A stretch of 64,000 bases of DNA from Porcipelethomonas sp964621265 (GTDB taxonomy: Bacteria > Bacillota > Clostridia > Oscillospirales > Ruminococcaceae): NCBI GenBank assembly GCA_964621265.1, contig CAZULQ010000002.1, positions 1 through 64,000 of the forward strand. Reading direction: 5' to 3'. The translations under genes and the position numbers were made by a program. Positions within the stretch are counted from its first letter, which is position 1. The number at the start of each line of letters is the position of its first letter. Below, piece after piece: positions 16,647 to 24,477 of the stretch. The notes under the pieces were generated by a model. The model saw only the letters and a program-made list of their open reading frames with translations, was not told the DNA's origin and did no database searches.

Positions 16647-17921
16647 ATGCCTGCTAATATTGTAGTCGGAACACAATGGGGCGACGAGGGAAAGGGTAAG
16701 ATTATTGATATCCTCGCTTCCCGTGCTGAAGTTGTAGTTCGTTCACAGGGCGGTAATAACGCCGGTCATACTGTTGTAAATAACGGTGAAACTTATAAGC
16801 TTCATCTTATTCCTTCGGGTATTCTTTATCCTGACAAGCTCTGCCTTATCGGCGCAGGAGTTGTTCTGGACCCTAAGGACTTCACAGGTGAGCTCAAGTC
16901 ACTCAGCGACAGAGGTATTTCAACTGCTAATCTCAAGATTGACCCGAGAGCACACGTTGTAATGCCATGGCATATCGTTTTGGACGGTCTGTCAGAGGAA
17001 TTCAGAGGAAATTCTGATATCGGTACTACAAAGCGTGGCATAGGTCCTACATACATGGATAAATATGAGCGCTGCGGTATAAGAATGTACGATCTTATCA
17101 ATCCTGAGGTTTTTGCTGAAAAGGCAAGAGCAACAGGCAGACTCAAAAACAAGATTATCACAGAAGTTTACGGCGGTGAAGCTATCGACATCGAAGCTAT
17201 GATCGCTGAATACAATGAATACGGTAAGATTCTTGCACCTTATGTTGATGACGTTTCTGTCCTCACATATGAAGCCCACAAGGCCGGCAAGACTATCATG
17301 TTCGAGGGCGCACAGGCTACACTTCTCGACATCGACTTCGGTACTTACCCATACGTTACATCTTCACATCCGCTTTCAGCAGGTGTTTGTGTTGGTACCG
17401 GTGTTGGTCCGAGAATGATTTCAAACATCATCGGTGTTGCCAAGGCCTATACAACAAGAGTCGGAAAGGGACCATTCCCTACAGAACTCGACGATGAAAT
17501 CGGCGAAAAAATCAGAACAGTCGGCGGAGAATTCGGTACTACTACAGGTCGTCCGAGAAGAACAGGCTGGTTCGATGCTGTTATCGTAAAGCATTCTGTA
17601 AGAGTTAACGGTCTTGACGGACTTGCTATCAACAAGCTTGATACTCTCTGCGGACTCGGCACTCTCAAAATCTGCGTTGGCTATAAGATGCCTGACGGAA
17701 GTGTTATCAACAACTTCCCACCAACTCTTGAACAGCTCAGCGGCTGTGAACCTATTTACGAAGAGGCTGAAGGCTTTACTGAAGATATCACAGGCTGCCG
17801 CACATTTGAAGAACTTCCTGCAAACTGTCAGAAGTACATCAAGCGTCTTGAAGAGCTTTGCGAATGTAAGGTTGCAATGATCGGCGTTGGCCCTGACAGA
17901 AGTCAGATTATTGAAAGATAA
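16647..17921 (+). CDS. purA: Adenylosuccinate synthetase
   Basis: The enzyme joins IMP and aspartate with GTP, the first committed step to AMP. The protein has 424 residues, as usual. The start VVGTQWGDEGKGKIID carries the phosphate loop and catalytic Asp. QGGNNAGHTVV, GTTKRGIGPTYMDKYER, VTSSHP and TTGRPRRTGWFD follow in the family's order. The frame is open from a TTG at 16629, but AGAGGA lies just before the ATG at 16647, which is the usual N-terminus. A hairpin after the stop separates it from tsaD. Confidence 0.97.
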   Translation: MPANIVVGTQWGDEGKGKIIDILASRAEVVVRSQGGNNAGHTVVNNGETYKLHLIPSGILYPDKLCLIGAGVVLDPKDFTGELKSLSDRGISTANLKIDPRAHVVMPWHIVLDGLSEEFRGNSDIGTTKRGIGPTYMDKYERCGIRMYDLINPEVFAEKARATGRLKNKIITEVYGGEAIDIEAMIAEYNEYGKILAPYVDDVSVLTYEAHKAGKTIMFEGAQATLLDIDFGTYPYVTSSHPLSAGVCVGTGVGPRMISNIIGVAKAYTTRVGKGPFPTELDDEIGEKIRTVGGEFGTTTGRPRRTGWFDAVIVKHSVRVNGLDGLAINKLDTLCGLGTLKICVGYKMPDGSVINNFPPTLEQLSGCEPIYEEAEGFTEDITGCRTFEELPANCQKYIKRLEELCECKVAMIGVGPDRSQIIER

Positions 17922-17929
17922 TTTTTTCC

Positions 17930-17961
17930 AAGCGGTACGTTTTACGTTCCGCTTGTTTTTT
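17930..17961 (+). terminator. Terminator of purA
   Basis: A stem of AAGCGGTACG with CGTTCCGCTT (one mismatch) is followed by GTTTTTTG. It ends just before the tsaD ribosome site, so some read-through into tsaD is possible. Confidence 0.7.
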
Positions 17962-17978
17962 GAAAGGACGATGAAAGT

Positions 17979-18989
17979 ATGCTTATACTTGGAATAGAAA
18001 GCTCCTGCGACGAAACAGCGGCATCGGTGTCGGAAAACGGTACGAAAATTCTTTCCTCAGTTATTTCAACACAAATTGAAGAGCACAGAAAATACGGCGG
18101 AGTTGTACCGGAAATCGCCTCACGCCGTCATTGCGAGAATATTCTCGGGGTTGTGAAGGGTGCACTCAGCGAGGCGGGCAAAACGCTTGACGAAATTGAC
18201 GCAGTTGCCGTGACATACGCCCCGGGGCTTATCGGAGCGCTTCTTGTCGGTGTAAACTTTGCAAAGGGTCTTGCAATGGCGTCGGGCAAGCCGCTTGTCC
18301 CTGTACATCATCTTTCGGGGCATATCGCCGCAAACTATATCGCTCATCCTGACTTAAAGCCGCCATATCTCTGCCTTGTTGCAAGCGGCGGACACTCTCA
18401 TATTGTTGAGGTGCTTGACTACACAAAATTCCGTATTGTCGGAAGAACACGAGATGACGCGGCAGGAGAATGCTTTGACAAATGCGCCCGTGCAATGGGC
18501 TTTCCTTACCCTGGCGGCGTGCACGTTGACAAGGCGGCACAGGAAGGTAAAAGAGGAGAATATGTCCTCCCGAGACCTAAGGTTACGGGCTGTGAGTATG
18601 ACTTCAGCTTTTCAGGGCTTAAAACTGCGGTTATAAATCTTCTGCACAATGCAAGCCAGAAAGGCACTGATATAAACCACAACAATCTCTGTGCAGAGCT
18701 TCAGGGAACTATTTCAGAAATACTCTGTGAAAAGACAATTGCCGCCGCAAAAATGCTGGGGTATAAAAATATCGCCGTTGCAGGCGGAGTGTCTTCAAAC
18801 AGCGGTGTGAGAAATGCATTTGAAACAGCCTGTGAAAAGGAAGGCTTAAAGCTTTATCTTCCGCCACTCAGTCTCTGCGGAGACAATGGCGCGATGATTG
18901 CCTGTCAAGGTTATTACAGCTATCTTGCAGGGCACAGGGCTGACGAAAGTCTTAATGCGATTGCAACGCTTTCACTCGAGGAAATATAA
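17979..18989 (+). CDS. tsaD: tRNA N6-adenosine threonylcarbamoyltransferase
   Basis: TsaD moves the threonylcarbamoyl group from its AMP carrier to A37 of ANN-decoding tRNAs (t6A). Its partners TsaB, TsaC and TsaE are not in the window. The 336-residue protein shows all family marks: LGIESSCDETAASV, PEIASRRHCENI, the metal-binding HHLSGHIAANY, GASGGHSH-type VASGGHSHIV and VAGGVSSNSGVR. The ribosome site is GAAAGGA. The convergent neighbour tcdA modifies the same nucleotide further. Confidence 0.96.
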   Translation: MLILGIESSCDETAASVSENGTKILSSVISTQIEEHRKYGGVVPEIASRRHCENILGVVKGALSEAGKTLDEIDAVAVTYAPGLIGALLVGVNFAKGLAMASGKPLVPVHHLSGHIAANYIAHPDLKPPYLCLVASGGHSHIVEVLDYTKFRIVGRTRDDAAGECFDKCARAMGFPYPGGVHVDKAAQEGKRGEYVLPRPKVTGCEYDFSFSGLKTAVINLLHNASQKGTDINHNNLCAELQGTISEILCEKTIAAAKMLGYKNIAVAGGVSSNSGVRNAFETACEKEGLKLYLPPLSLCGDNGAMIACQGYYSYLAGHRADESLNAIATLSLEEI

Positions 18990-18997
18990 AAATTCAA

Positions 18998-19022
18998 GAG
19001 CGGTGAATAACCGCCCTTTTTC
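18998..19022 (+). terminator. Terminator of tsaD
   Basis: A GAGCGGT stem with ACCGCCC (one mismatch) is followed by TTTTT. A second imperfect hairpin (GCACTGTTCC with GGAACGGTGC) lies at about 19025-19049 and touches the end of the convergent tcdA gene. Confidence 0.65.
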
Positions 19023-19048
19023 ATGCACTGTTCCGCTTTGGAACGGTG

Positions 19049-19750
19049 CTATTCTTTTATAATATCCTTTATAATTTCACCGGCAATAATAAGCCCTGCA
19101 ACAGACGGCACAAAAGCAACACTTCCGATTGTTTTCCTTTTCTGTGTCACTTCCTCGCTTTCCGCCTTGTGTTCACACGGCGGTTCTGTCGAATAAACTA
19201 CTTTAAGCTTTTTAACCTGTCGCTTTTTGAGCTCATAGCGCATCACCTTAGCAAGCGGACACATTTCTGTTTTGTAAATATCTGTCACAACAAGCTTTGT
19301 CGGGTCGAGCTTATTACCCGTACCCATTGAGGAAATCAGCGGCACACCGAGCTTATACGCATTCTCTATAAGATTAAGCTTTGATGTCACAGAATCAATT
19401 GCGTCGGCAATATAGTCAAAGCCGCTTAAATCGACTTCGTCGCCCGTGTAAAAGCAGTCAAGCGCTGTAACCTGAAGCTGTGGATTTATGTCAAGTATTC
19501 TCGCCTTTGCCGCTTCGACCTTTTTCATGCCAAGCGTCGAATGAAGCGCAATAAGCTGGCGGTTTAAGTTTGTGACCGCAACTTCGTCATTATCAATAAG
19601 CGTAAGCTTTCCTACGCCCGTACGGGCAAGCGCCTCGGCAATATATGAGCCGACTCCGCCAATGCCAAATACCGCAACATGAGCGTCGCTGAGCTTTTTC
19701 ATTGCGTCTGCACCAAGCAGAAGCTCACTTCTTGAAAACTCATTAAGCAT
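19049..19750 (-). CDS. tcdA: tRNA threonylcarbamoyladenosine dehydratase
   Basis: This E1-like enzyme uses ATP to cyclise t6A37 of tRNA to ct6A. An N-terminal Rossmann fold carries VAVFGIGGVGSYIAEALARTGVG, then LIDNDEVAVTNLNRQL, and SSMGTGNKLDPTKLVVTDIYKTEMCPLAKVMR downstream, as in TcdA/CsdL. The frame opens at a GTG at 19759 inside the end of hydE. AGGGG stands eight bases before the ATG at 19750, so I choose that start, which still overlaps hydE by eight bases. Translation is probably coupled to hydE although the functions are unrelated. tsaD, which makes its substrate, ends head-on 60 bases away. Confidence 0.93.
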   Translation of the reverse strand: MLNEFSRSELLLGADAMKKLSDAHVAVFGIGGVGSYIAEALARTGVGKLTLIDNDEVAVTNLNRQLIALHSTLGMKKVEAAKARILDINPQLQVTALDCFYTGDEVDLSGFDYIADAIDSVTSKLNLIENAYKLGVPLISSMGTGNKLDPTKLVVTDIYKTEMCPLAKVMRYELKKRQVKKLKVVYSTEPPCEHKAESEEVTQKRKTIGSVAFVPSVAGLIIAGEIIKDIIKE

Positions 19751-20780
19751 GCCAGTCACCCCTGTCCGTTACAATTTCATAGCCTGCCGCCTTTACTCTT
19801 TCTGCAAGGCTTTTTACAAGCTGGGCAGACTCATCACCTGTGGCAATTTTGTTGTCATAAAGCATATAAAGCTTGCGGAATTTAAGCGGCGACAAATTCG
19901 GCATCACAACATTCGCACCTGCACGAAGTCCCATTTCCCTTCCCTCAGGATGAATTGTACCAAGCGCTGTTGTTGACGGCAAAAGCACATCGGGTAGCAG
20001 AAGACGGGTAAGCGCCACCATAACAAGCGTGTCACGGAGGGTCCCCTGCGTTTCACTGCCAAAAGGCGTGTCCTTATGCGGTATGAAAGGGCCGATTCCG
20101 ACCATCTGCGGCTTAAACTCCTTTATAAACAAAAGGTCACTTACAAGATTTTCCGCTGTCTGATAAGGTGAACCCACCATAAAGCCTGCGCCCGTCTGGA
20201 AACCGATTTTTTTGAGTGCTTTCAGACATTCCATACGCTTTTGATAAGACATTTCTTCGGGGTGAAGTCGGCTGTAATGCTCCTCATTTGCAGTTTCATG
20301 ACGGAGCAGATATCTGTCAGCCCCCGCCTCGAAAAGTCTCTTATAGCTTTCCTCGGAACGTTCTCCGAGGGAGAGAGTTATCGCACAGTCGGGGTATTTA
20401 TCCTTGATTTTGCGGATAACTCCGCAGAAAAAGTCGTCATCAAAAAAGCAGTCCTCACCGCCCTGCATAACAAACGTACGGAAACCGAGAGCATAGCCCT
20501 CCTCACAGCATTCGAGAATTTCTTCTTCGTTAAGACGATAGCGGTCGATGTTCCTGTTACTGCGGCGGATTCCGCAGTAAAGGCAGTTATTTCTGCAGTA
20601 GTTTGAAATTTCGATAAGTCCTCTTATATAGACGGCGTTTCCGTAATGCTCACGTCTGACCTTATCTGCACATTCGTATAAATACTCATCATGCTCCGCA
20701 TTCTTTATAATGCTCATAAGCTCGTCGGGGGCAGCATTGTGAGTTTTGGCAATATTATCAATAATCGCTTTTGTATTCAT
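19743..20780 (-). CDS. hydE: [FeFe]-hydrogenase H-cluster maturase HydE (radical SAM)
   Basis: HydE is a radical SAM enzyme that acts in building the diiron subcluster of [FeFe]-hydrogenase. The cluster motif CRNNCLYCG (Cys 62, 66 and 69) is CX3CX2C. The following GIRRSN, the EEGYALGFRTFVMQGGED stretch, the RHETANEEHYSRLHP segment and the VGIGPFIPHKDTPF motif are HydE-like and separate it from biotin synthase and ThiH. Its length (345) fits. Partners HydF and HydG and the hydrogenase are outside the window. Presence implies hydrogen production during fermentation. Confidence 0.9.
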   Translation of the reverse strand: MNTKAIIDNIAKTHNAAPDELMSIIKNAEHDEYLYECADKVRREHYGNAVYIRGLIEISNYCRNNCLYCGIRRSNRNIDRYRLNEEEILECCEEGYALGFRTFVMQGGEDCFFDDDFFCGVIRKIKDKYPDCAITLSLGERSEESYKRLFEAGADRYLLRHETANEEHYSRLHPEEMSYQKRMECLKALKKIGFQTGAGFMVGSPYQTAENLVSDLLFIKEFKPQMVGIGPFIPHKDTPFGSETQGTLRDTLVMVALTRLLLPDVLLPSTTALGTIHPEGREMGLRAGANVVMPNLSPLKFRKLYMLYDNKIATGDESAQLVKSLAERVKAAGYEIVTDRGDWHA

Positions 20781-20789
20781 CTTTCTTCC

Positions 20790-21932
20790 TTATTCAACAT
20801 CATAGAACATTCTGTATTTTTTATTATTATGTGTACAACAGCTGAGAACCATACCTATCGCAACAAACATACTTACAAGTGCCGTACCGCCTGCGCTGAA
20901 AAACGGAAGCGGAATACCGATAACAGGCATAACCTTAAGACACATTCCGATGTTCATGAAGCAATGGGTAAACAGCATTGCAAATGTGCCGAGACAGATA
21001 AGCTTTCCGAGCTTGTCCATTGAGTTGCGGCTGTCCGAAAGAATTTTTATGCAGATATATGCAAGTATAAGAATAATTATAATCGCACCGACAAAGCCAA
21101 AAACCTGTCCTGCATAGGAAAAAATGAAGTCGTTGTGGACTTCAGGGACGTTAACATAGTCTTCAGCGCCAAAAAGTCCCTTGCCGAAAATGTTTCCTGC
21201 ACCGAGCGACGCCAGACTTAAATTCTGCTGATATTCAAGTCCCATAGGGTCTGTACCCGGATTTATGAGCACCATGATTCTGTCCTTGTGAAGCCCCTGG
21301 AGCACATAGTTCCACAAAATCCATATTGTAGGCGGAGTTATCGCAACAGCGGCTATGATATACTTGAACGAAAGTCCCGCCGAGAAAAGCATTGTAACAA
21401 ACATCATAAGGAACACAAGCGCTGTTCCGTAGTCACCCTGCAAAACGATAAGTCCGATAGGAACTGCTCCGTGCACAATCGCCAGAAGCAGATGAAGCGG
21501 ACGGTTTAATTTTTCTTCGTCCTTGGAAAGATGATAGGCAAACGTGAAAATAAACGCAAGCTTTAACATCTCCGACGGCTGAATCGTCGTAAAACCGAGA
21601 TTGAGCCACGCCCTGTCGTCCGCACCTGCACGCTGATGACCAAGACCTGTAAAGGTGAGCAATACAAGCGCCAGGGTAATCGGGGCATATAAAAACCATA
21701 GTCGTGAAAGTGTGTGGTAGTCAATCGACGCTACAAAGAGACATGCGCCGATACCAAGCACAAGCGAGACGAGCTGAGTTATATAGTAACTGCTGTCAAG
21801 CCCATTTATTTCGTTGCTGTAAAGAGAAAAAAGCAGTATAACGCTCAGAGCCGAGCATATTACAACCGCTATAAGAAGTCCCTTGTCAAGTTTTCTGAAA
21901 AACTCAGGGAACTTTTTGAATACTGATATCAT
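20790..21932 (-). CDS. rodA: SEDS-family peptidoglycan polymerase, RodA type
   Basis: This 380-residue integral membrane protein has about ten helices. It polymerises lipid II into glycan strands with a class-B PBP partner. SEDS marks are RAWLNLGFTTIQPSEMLKLAFIF, LQGDYGTALVF, GNIFGKGLFG, VHNDFIFSYAGQVFGFVG and the C-terminal GIPLPFFSAGGT. The lack of the cytoplasmic tail of FtsW and the ALVFLMMF context favour RodA (elongation). It precedes hydE in the minus-strand run, with nine bases between them. Confidence 0.9.
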   Translation of the reverse strand: MISVFKKFPEFFRKLDKGLLIAVVICSALSVILLFSLYSNEINGLDSSYYITQLVSLVLGIGACLFVASIDYHTLSRLWFLYAPITLALVLLTFTGLGHQRAGADDRAWLNLGFTTIQPSEMLKLAFIFTFAYHLSKDEEKLNRPLHLLLAIVHGAVPIGLIVLQGDYGTALVFLMMFVTMLFSAGLSFKYIIAAVAITPPTIWILWNYVLQGLHKDRIMVLINPGTDPMGLEYQQNLSLASLGAGNIFGKGLFGAEDYVNVPEVHNDFIFSYAGQVFGFVGAIIIILILAYICIKILSDSRNSMDKLGKLICLGTFAMLFTHCFMNIGMCLKVMPVIGIPLPFFSAGGTALVSMFVAIGMVLSCCTHNNKKYRMFYDVE

Positions 21933-21955
21933 AGATTCTGCTGCCTTTCTTAAAT

Positions 21956-23494
21956 TTACTTCTGTTCTTCACCGCTCCAGTATTTCCTGTCAAGACTGCG
22001 GAACTGGATTGCGGCGGAAATGTGTTCTTTTTCTATGTTTTCGCTGCCGTTTAAATCGGCAATGGTTCTTGCAACCTTTAAAATCCTGTCGTACGCTCTC
22101 GCTGAAAGTCCGAGGCGGTCAAACGCCTTTCCGATAAAGTCTTTCGCCTTGTCGGACATAGGACACATTCTGCCTAGCATGTCGGGAGTGATTTTGGCGT
22201 TGCAGGTTATCTGCGTACCCCTGAAGCGTTCGTTCTGGATATCTCTTGCTTTCGACACTCTCTTTCTTATTTCAGCAGACGATTCCTCCTTCTTTTCCGA
22301 GGAAATATCATTGAACTCGACAGGTGCCACCTCAATATGCAGGTCAAAGCGGTCGAGCATAGGTCCCGAAATTTTTGAAAGATAGGACGTAACCTGCTTG
22401 TGACTGCACCTGCATCTGCCGCTCGGATGACCGTAATATCCGCATGGACACGGATTCATTGCGGCAATGAGCATAATCGAAGCAGGATATGAAACTGTTC
22501 CCGACGCACGGGAAATCGTAACCTTGCCGTCCTCAAGCGGCTGACGCAGAATTTCAAGTGTTCTGCGGTCAAACTCCGCAAGCTCGTCCAGAAACAAAAG
22601 TCCGTTATGCGCAATTGAAATCTCGCCGGGACGGGGTATTGAACCGCCGCCTGCAAGTCCCGCAGAGGAAATCGTGTGATGCGGCGAGCGGAACGGTCTT
22701 GTTGTCACAAGAGGAGACTTTAAGTCAAGCATTCCCGAAATGGAATGGATTTTTGTGGTTTCAATCGACTCCTCAAATGTCATATCGGGAAGTATCGACG
22801 GCATTCTTTTTGCAAGCATACTTTTTCCGCTTCCGGGAGTCCCGATAAGCAGGGCGTTATGCCCACCTGCCGCCGCAATTTCAAGTGCCGCCTTTGCCGC
22901 ACTCTGTCCTTTGACGTCCGCAAAGTCAAGCGGAAAGTCGTAGCTTTTTTTCTCGGGGACAAATTTTTCCGCAGGCTTAATCTGCGTTTTCCCTGTAAAA
23001 TGAGCATAAAGCTGTTTTATATCAGAAACGCCGAAAACCTCTATTCCGTCGGCTACCGACGCCTCAAACGCATTGTCAGAAGGAACAAAAACCGCTTTCA
23101 TTCCCATCTCTTTGGCAAGAAGCACCATGGGCAGTACGCCCTCAACAGGACGAACCTCACCGCTTAAGGAGAGTTCACCGATAAATGCACAGCCATCGGA
23201 GTCCGCTGAAATATATCCTGCCGCCTTCATAACAGCCATAAAAATCGCAAGGTCGTGTACAGAGCCACTCTTTTTCGTGTTCGCAGGAGCTAAGTTCACC
23301 ATAACCCTTGCAACAGGAAACTCAAAATCACAGCTTCGCATTGCCGCTTTGATTCGTTCACGGCTTTCCTTAACGGCTGTATCAGGCAGTCCGACAATAT
23401 CAAAAAGAGGTATTCCACGGCTTATTTCAATTTCAACATCAACCATAAATGCGTTCAGTCCGAAAAGACCAAGACTGCCAATTTTCGCAAACAT
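21956..23494 (-). CDS. ComM/YifB-family AAA+ ATPase (Mg-chelatase-like)
   Basis: This family includes ComM, a hexameric helicase that drives branch migration in natural transformation. In other bacteria its role is less clear. An N-terminal Lon-protease-like domain (about 1-165, GLFGLNAFMVDVEIEISRGIPLFDIVGLPDTAVKESRERIKAA) precedes the Mg-chelatase ATPase with Walker A GTPGSGKSMLAKRMPSILP (about 215) and Walker B LLFLDELAEF (about 298). A zinc-type CPCGYYGHPSGRCRC segment lies near 355. A longer frame upstream lacks support; GGAGGG eight bases before 23494 sets the start. Confidence 0.9.
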   Translation of the reverse strand: MFAKIGSLGLFGLNAFMVDVEIEISRGIPLFDIVGLPDTAVKESRERIKAAMRSCDFEFPVARVMVNLAPANTKKSGSVHDLAIFMAVMKAAGYISADSDGCAFIGELSLSGEVRPVEGVLPMVLLAKEMGMKAVFVPSDNAFEASVADGIEVFGVSDIKQLYAHFTGKTQIKPAEKFVPEKKSYDFPLDFADVKGQSAAKAALEIAAAGGHNALLIGTPGSGKSMLAKRMPSILPDMTFEESIETTKIHSISGMLDLKSPLVTTRPFRSPHHTISSAGLAGGGSIPRPGEISIAHNGLLFLDELAEFDRRTLEILRQPLEDGKVTISRASGTVSYPASIMLIAAMNPCPCGYYGHPSGRCRCSHKQVTSYLSKISGPMLDRFDLHIEVAPVEFNDISSEKKEESSAEIRKRVSKARDIQNERFRGTQITCNAKITPDMLGRMCPMSDKAKDFIGKAFDRLGLSARAYDRILKVARTIADLNGSENIEKEHISAAIQFRSLDRKYWSGEEQK

Positions 23495-23552
23495 AACGCC
23501 GCCCTCCATAAATCTTATAATCTGTGTGGAATTTCTGGTTACACACATTTGT

Positions 23553-23624
23553 ATATAACAGCCCGATTTGCATATCTGCAAGGGCATAAAAAATATAATA
23601 AATACTTTGTATTTATTATATCAT
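23553..23624 (-). repeat. Dispersed hairpin repeat, copy A
   Basis: Read on the minus strand, the element runs GATATAATAAATAC, AAA, GTATTTATTATA (a 12-bp palindrome), then a T-rich spacer, TTATGCCCTTGCAGAT, GCAAA, ATCGGGC and TTATAT. The same blocks occur in the same order in the plus-strand copy at 33421-33516. It lies between the ComM start and the XRE terminator and covers no gene. Confidence 0.65.
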
Positions 23625-23681
23625 GATAAAGCGCAAATGTAAATAAAGATTTTGTGAAAATACAGCGTCAGACTGATGCTA

Positions 23682-23706
23682 AAAAAGGCGGTCATAAAGA
23701 CCGCCG
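23682..23706 (-). terminator. Terminator of the small XRE gene
   Basis: A perfect 7-bp GGCGGTC/GACCGCC stem reads into TTTTTT on the minus strand. Twenty-four of its 25 bases recur at 24257-24281. Confidence 0.85.
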
Positions 23707-23712
23707 GTAACG

Positions 23713-23922
23713 TTAATTTTCATCATCAGGAATGTATAGCAAAACATCCTCCACCCTGCAACTGAGAATCTTACACAAATCATTCAACAGCTGAGACGAA
23801 ATACCCATGTTGTGTTTCAATCTGTAAATAGTATTTTTGCTGAAGTTATGTTTGGTAATAAGAGTGTAGGTTGTGATATTTTTAGTTTTCATAGTTTCCC
23901 AGAGGGGAGCATAGCTAATCAT
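23713..23922 (-). CDS. Small XRE-family regulator (69 residues)
   Basis: The whole protein is one helix-turn-helix domain: YAPLWETMKTKNITTYTL, then NFSKNTIYRLKHN, then QLLNDLCKILSCRVEDVL. This is the compact Cro-like type that often acts as a chromosomal or element-borne repressor. It is divergent from the small gene at 24031. The shared 108-bp promoter region holds a tandem direct repeat that may be its operator. Confidence 0.85.
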   Translation of the reverse strand: MISYAPLWETMKTKNITTYTLITKHNFSKNTIYRLKHNMGISSQLLNDLCKILSCRVEDVLLYIPDDEN

Positions 23923-23952
23923 TTTATTATCATCACCACTTTAAGTATAAAT

Positions 23953-23987
23953 TATCCTTAAAATGTTGACTATCCCTAAGATTTTGA
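23953..23987. promoter_or_regulatory. Tandem 17-bp direct repeat, probable operator
   Basis: TATCCTTAAAATGTTGA (23953-23969) and TATCCCTAAGATTTTGA (23971-23987) repeat with an 18-bp period and match at 14 of 17 positions. The second copy covers the spacer of the promoter for the 24031 gene, and the first overlaps its -35. The pair lies 31-65 bases upstream of the divergent XRE gene. The position fits binding by that regulator to control both genes. Confidence 0.55.
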
Positions 23988-23994
23988 GTATAAT
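23966..23994 (+). promoter_or_regulatory. Sigma-A promoter of the 24031 gene
   Basis: TTGACT (23966-23971), a 17-bp spacer and TATAAT (23989-23994). Confidence 0.7.
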
Positions 23995-24030
23995 ATATTA
24001 TGTCAAAATAAAGGTGGTTAATGATTATAT

Positions 24031-24234
24031 ATGAGAAATATAAGAATGTATAGATGTACAACAAAGAAAACTGAAAAAATAGTTACCTACAATTTAAACG
24101 AATCAGAAATAAAGCTTTTATGCCATTTAATAAACGAAAAATATGAATATGTCATGAAAAAACACAATCCCGATATGAAATTAATTGATGACTTAAATAA
24201 GATTCTGGATAAGCTGGTAAAGGGATACATTTAA
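24031..24234 (+). CDS. Small basic protein divergent from the XRE gene
   Basis: A 67-residue, lysine-rich, mostly helical protein (NESEIKLLCHLINEKYEYVMKK, then LIDDLNKILDKLVKGY). It has no signal or membrane segment, and I do not recognise a family. AAGGTGG lies 13 bases before the ATG, a little far; the ATG at 24021 is closer but its frame stops after ten codons. The clear promoter, the operator-like repeats over it and a following terminator support a real gene. With the divergent XRE gene it resembles a small regulated pair such as a lysis-lysogeny or toxin-antitoxin module, but no toxin motif is visible. Confidence 0.55.
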   Translation: MRNIRMYRCTTKKTEKIVTYNLNESEIKLLCHLINEKYEYVMKKHNPDMKLIDDLNKILDKLVKGYI

Positions 24235-24256
24235 ATATTTTACTACTATGTAATAT

Positions 24257-24287
24257 AAAAAAGGCGGTCAAAAAGACCGCCCTTTTT
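24257..24287. terminator. Bidirectional terminator between the 24031 gene and the RHH gene
   Basis: A GGCGGTC/GACCGCC stem with an AAAAA loop is flanked by A on the left and CTTTTT on the right. Confidence 0.85.
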
Positions 24288-24465
24288 ATTCCTCTTTATC
24301 TTCTTTTTTCGTCTTTTTACGCTTTTTAACACATTCCGTCAGCAAATACTCAATCTGACCGTTTATCGAGCGGAATTCATCCTCCGCCCATGCCGCAAGC
24401 TCGTTATAAAGCGTCGATGACAGCCTTAAAGGCACCTGTTTTTTTGTCTTTTTTTCGTCTGCCAT
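24286..24465 (-). CDS. Small ribbon-helix-helix (Arc-like) protein
   Basis: A 59-residue basic protein. After MADEKKTKKQ it has a strand (VPLRLSS) and two helices (TLYNELAAWAEDEF and INGQIEYLLTECVKKRKK), the layout of Arc/MetJ DNA-binding proteins. A Lys/Glu tail follows. I start it at 24465 because AAGGAG is eight bases upstream; the GTG three codons earlier is too close. It follows the SPFH gene by 12 bases, so the two are probably one operon. Confidence 0.7.
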   Translation of the reverse strand: MADEKKTKKQVPLRLSSTLYNELAAWAEDEFRSINGQIEYLLTECVKKRKKTKKEDKEE

Positions 24466-24477
24466 CCTGCACACTCC

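Noticed and set aside
24021..24053. Ten-codon frame starting close to AAGGTGG
   Set aside because: It ends at once and overlaps the better-supported 67-residue gene in another frame.
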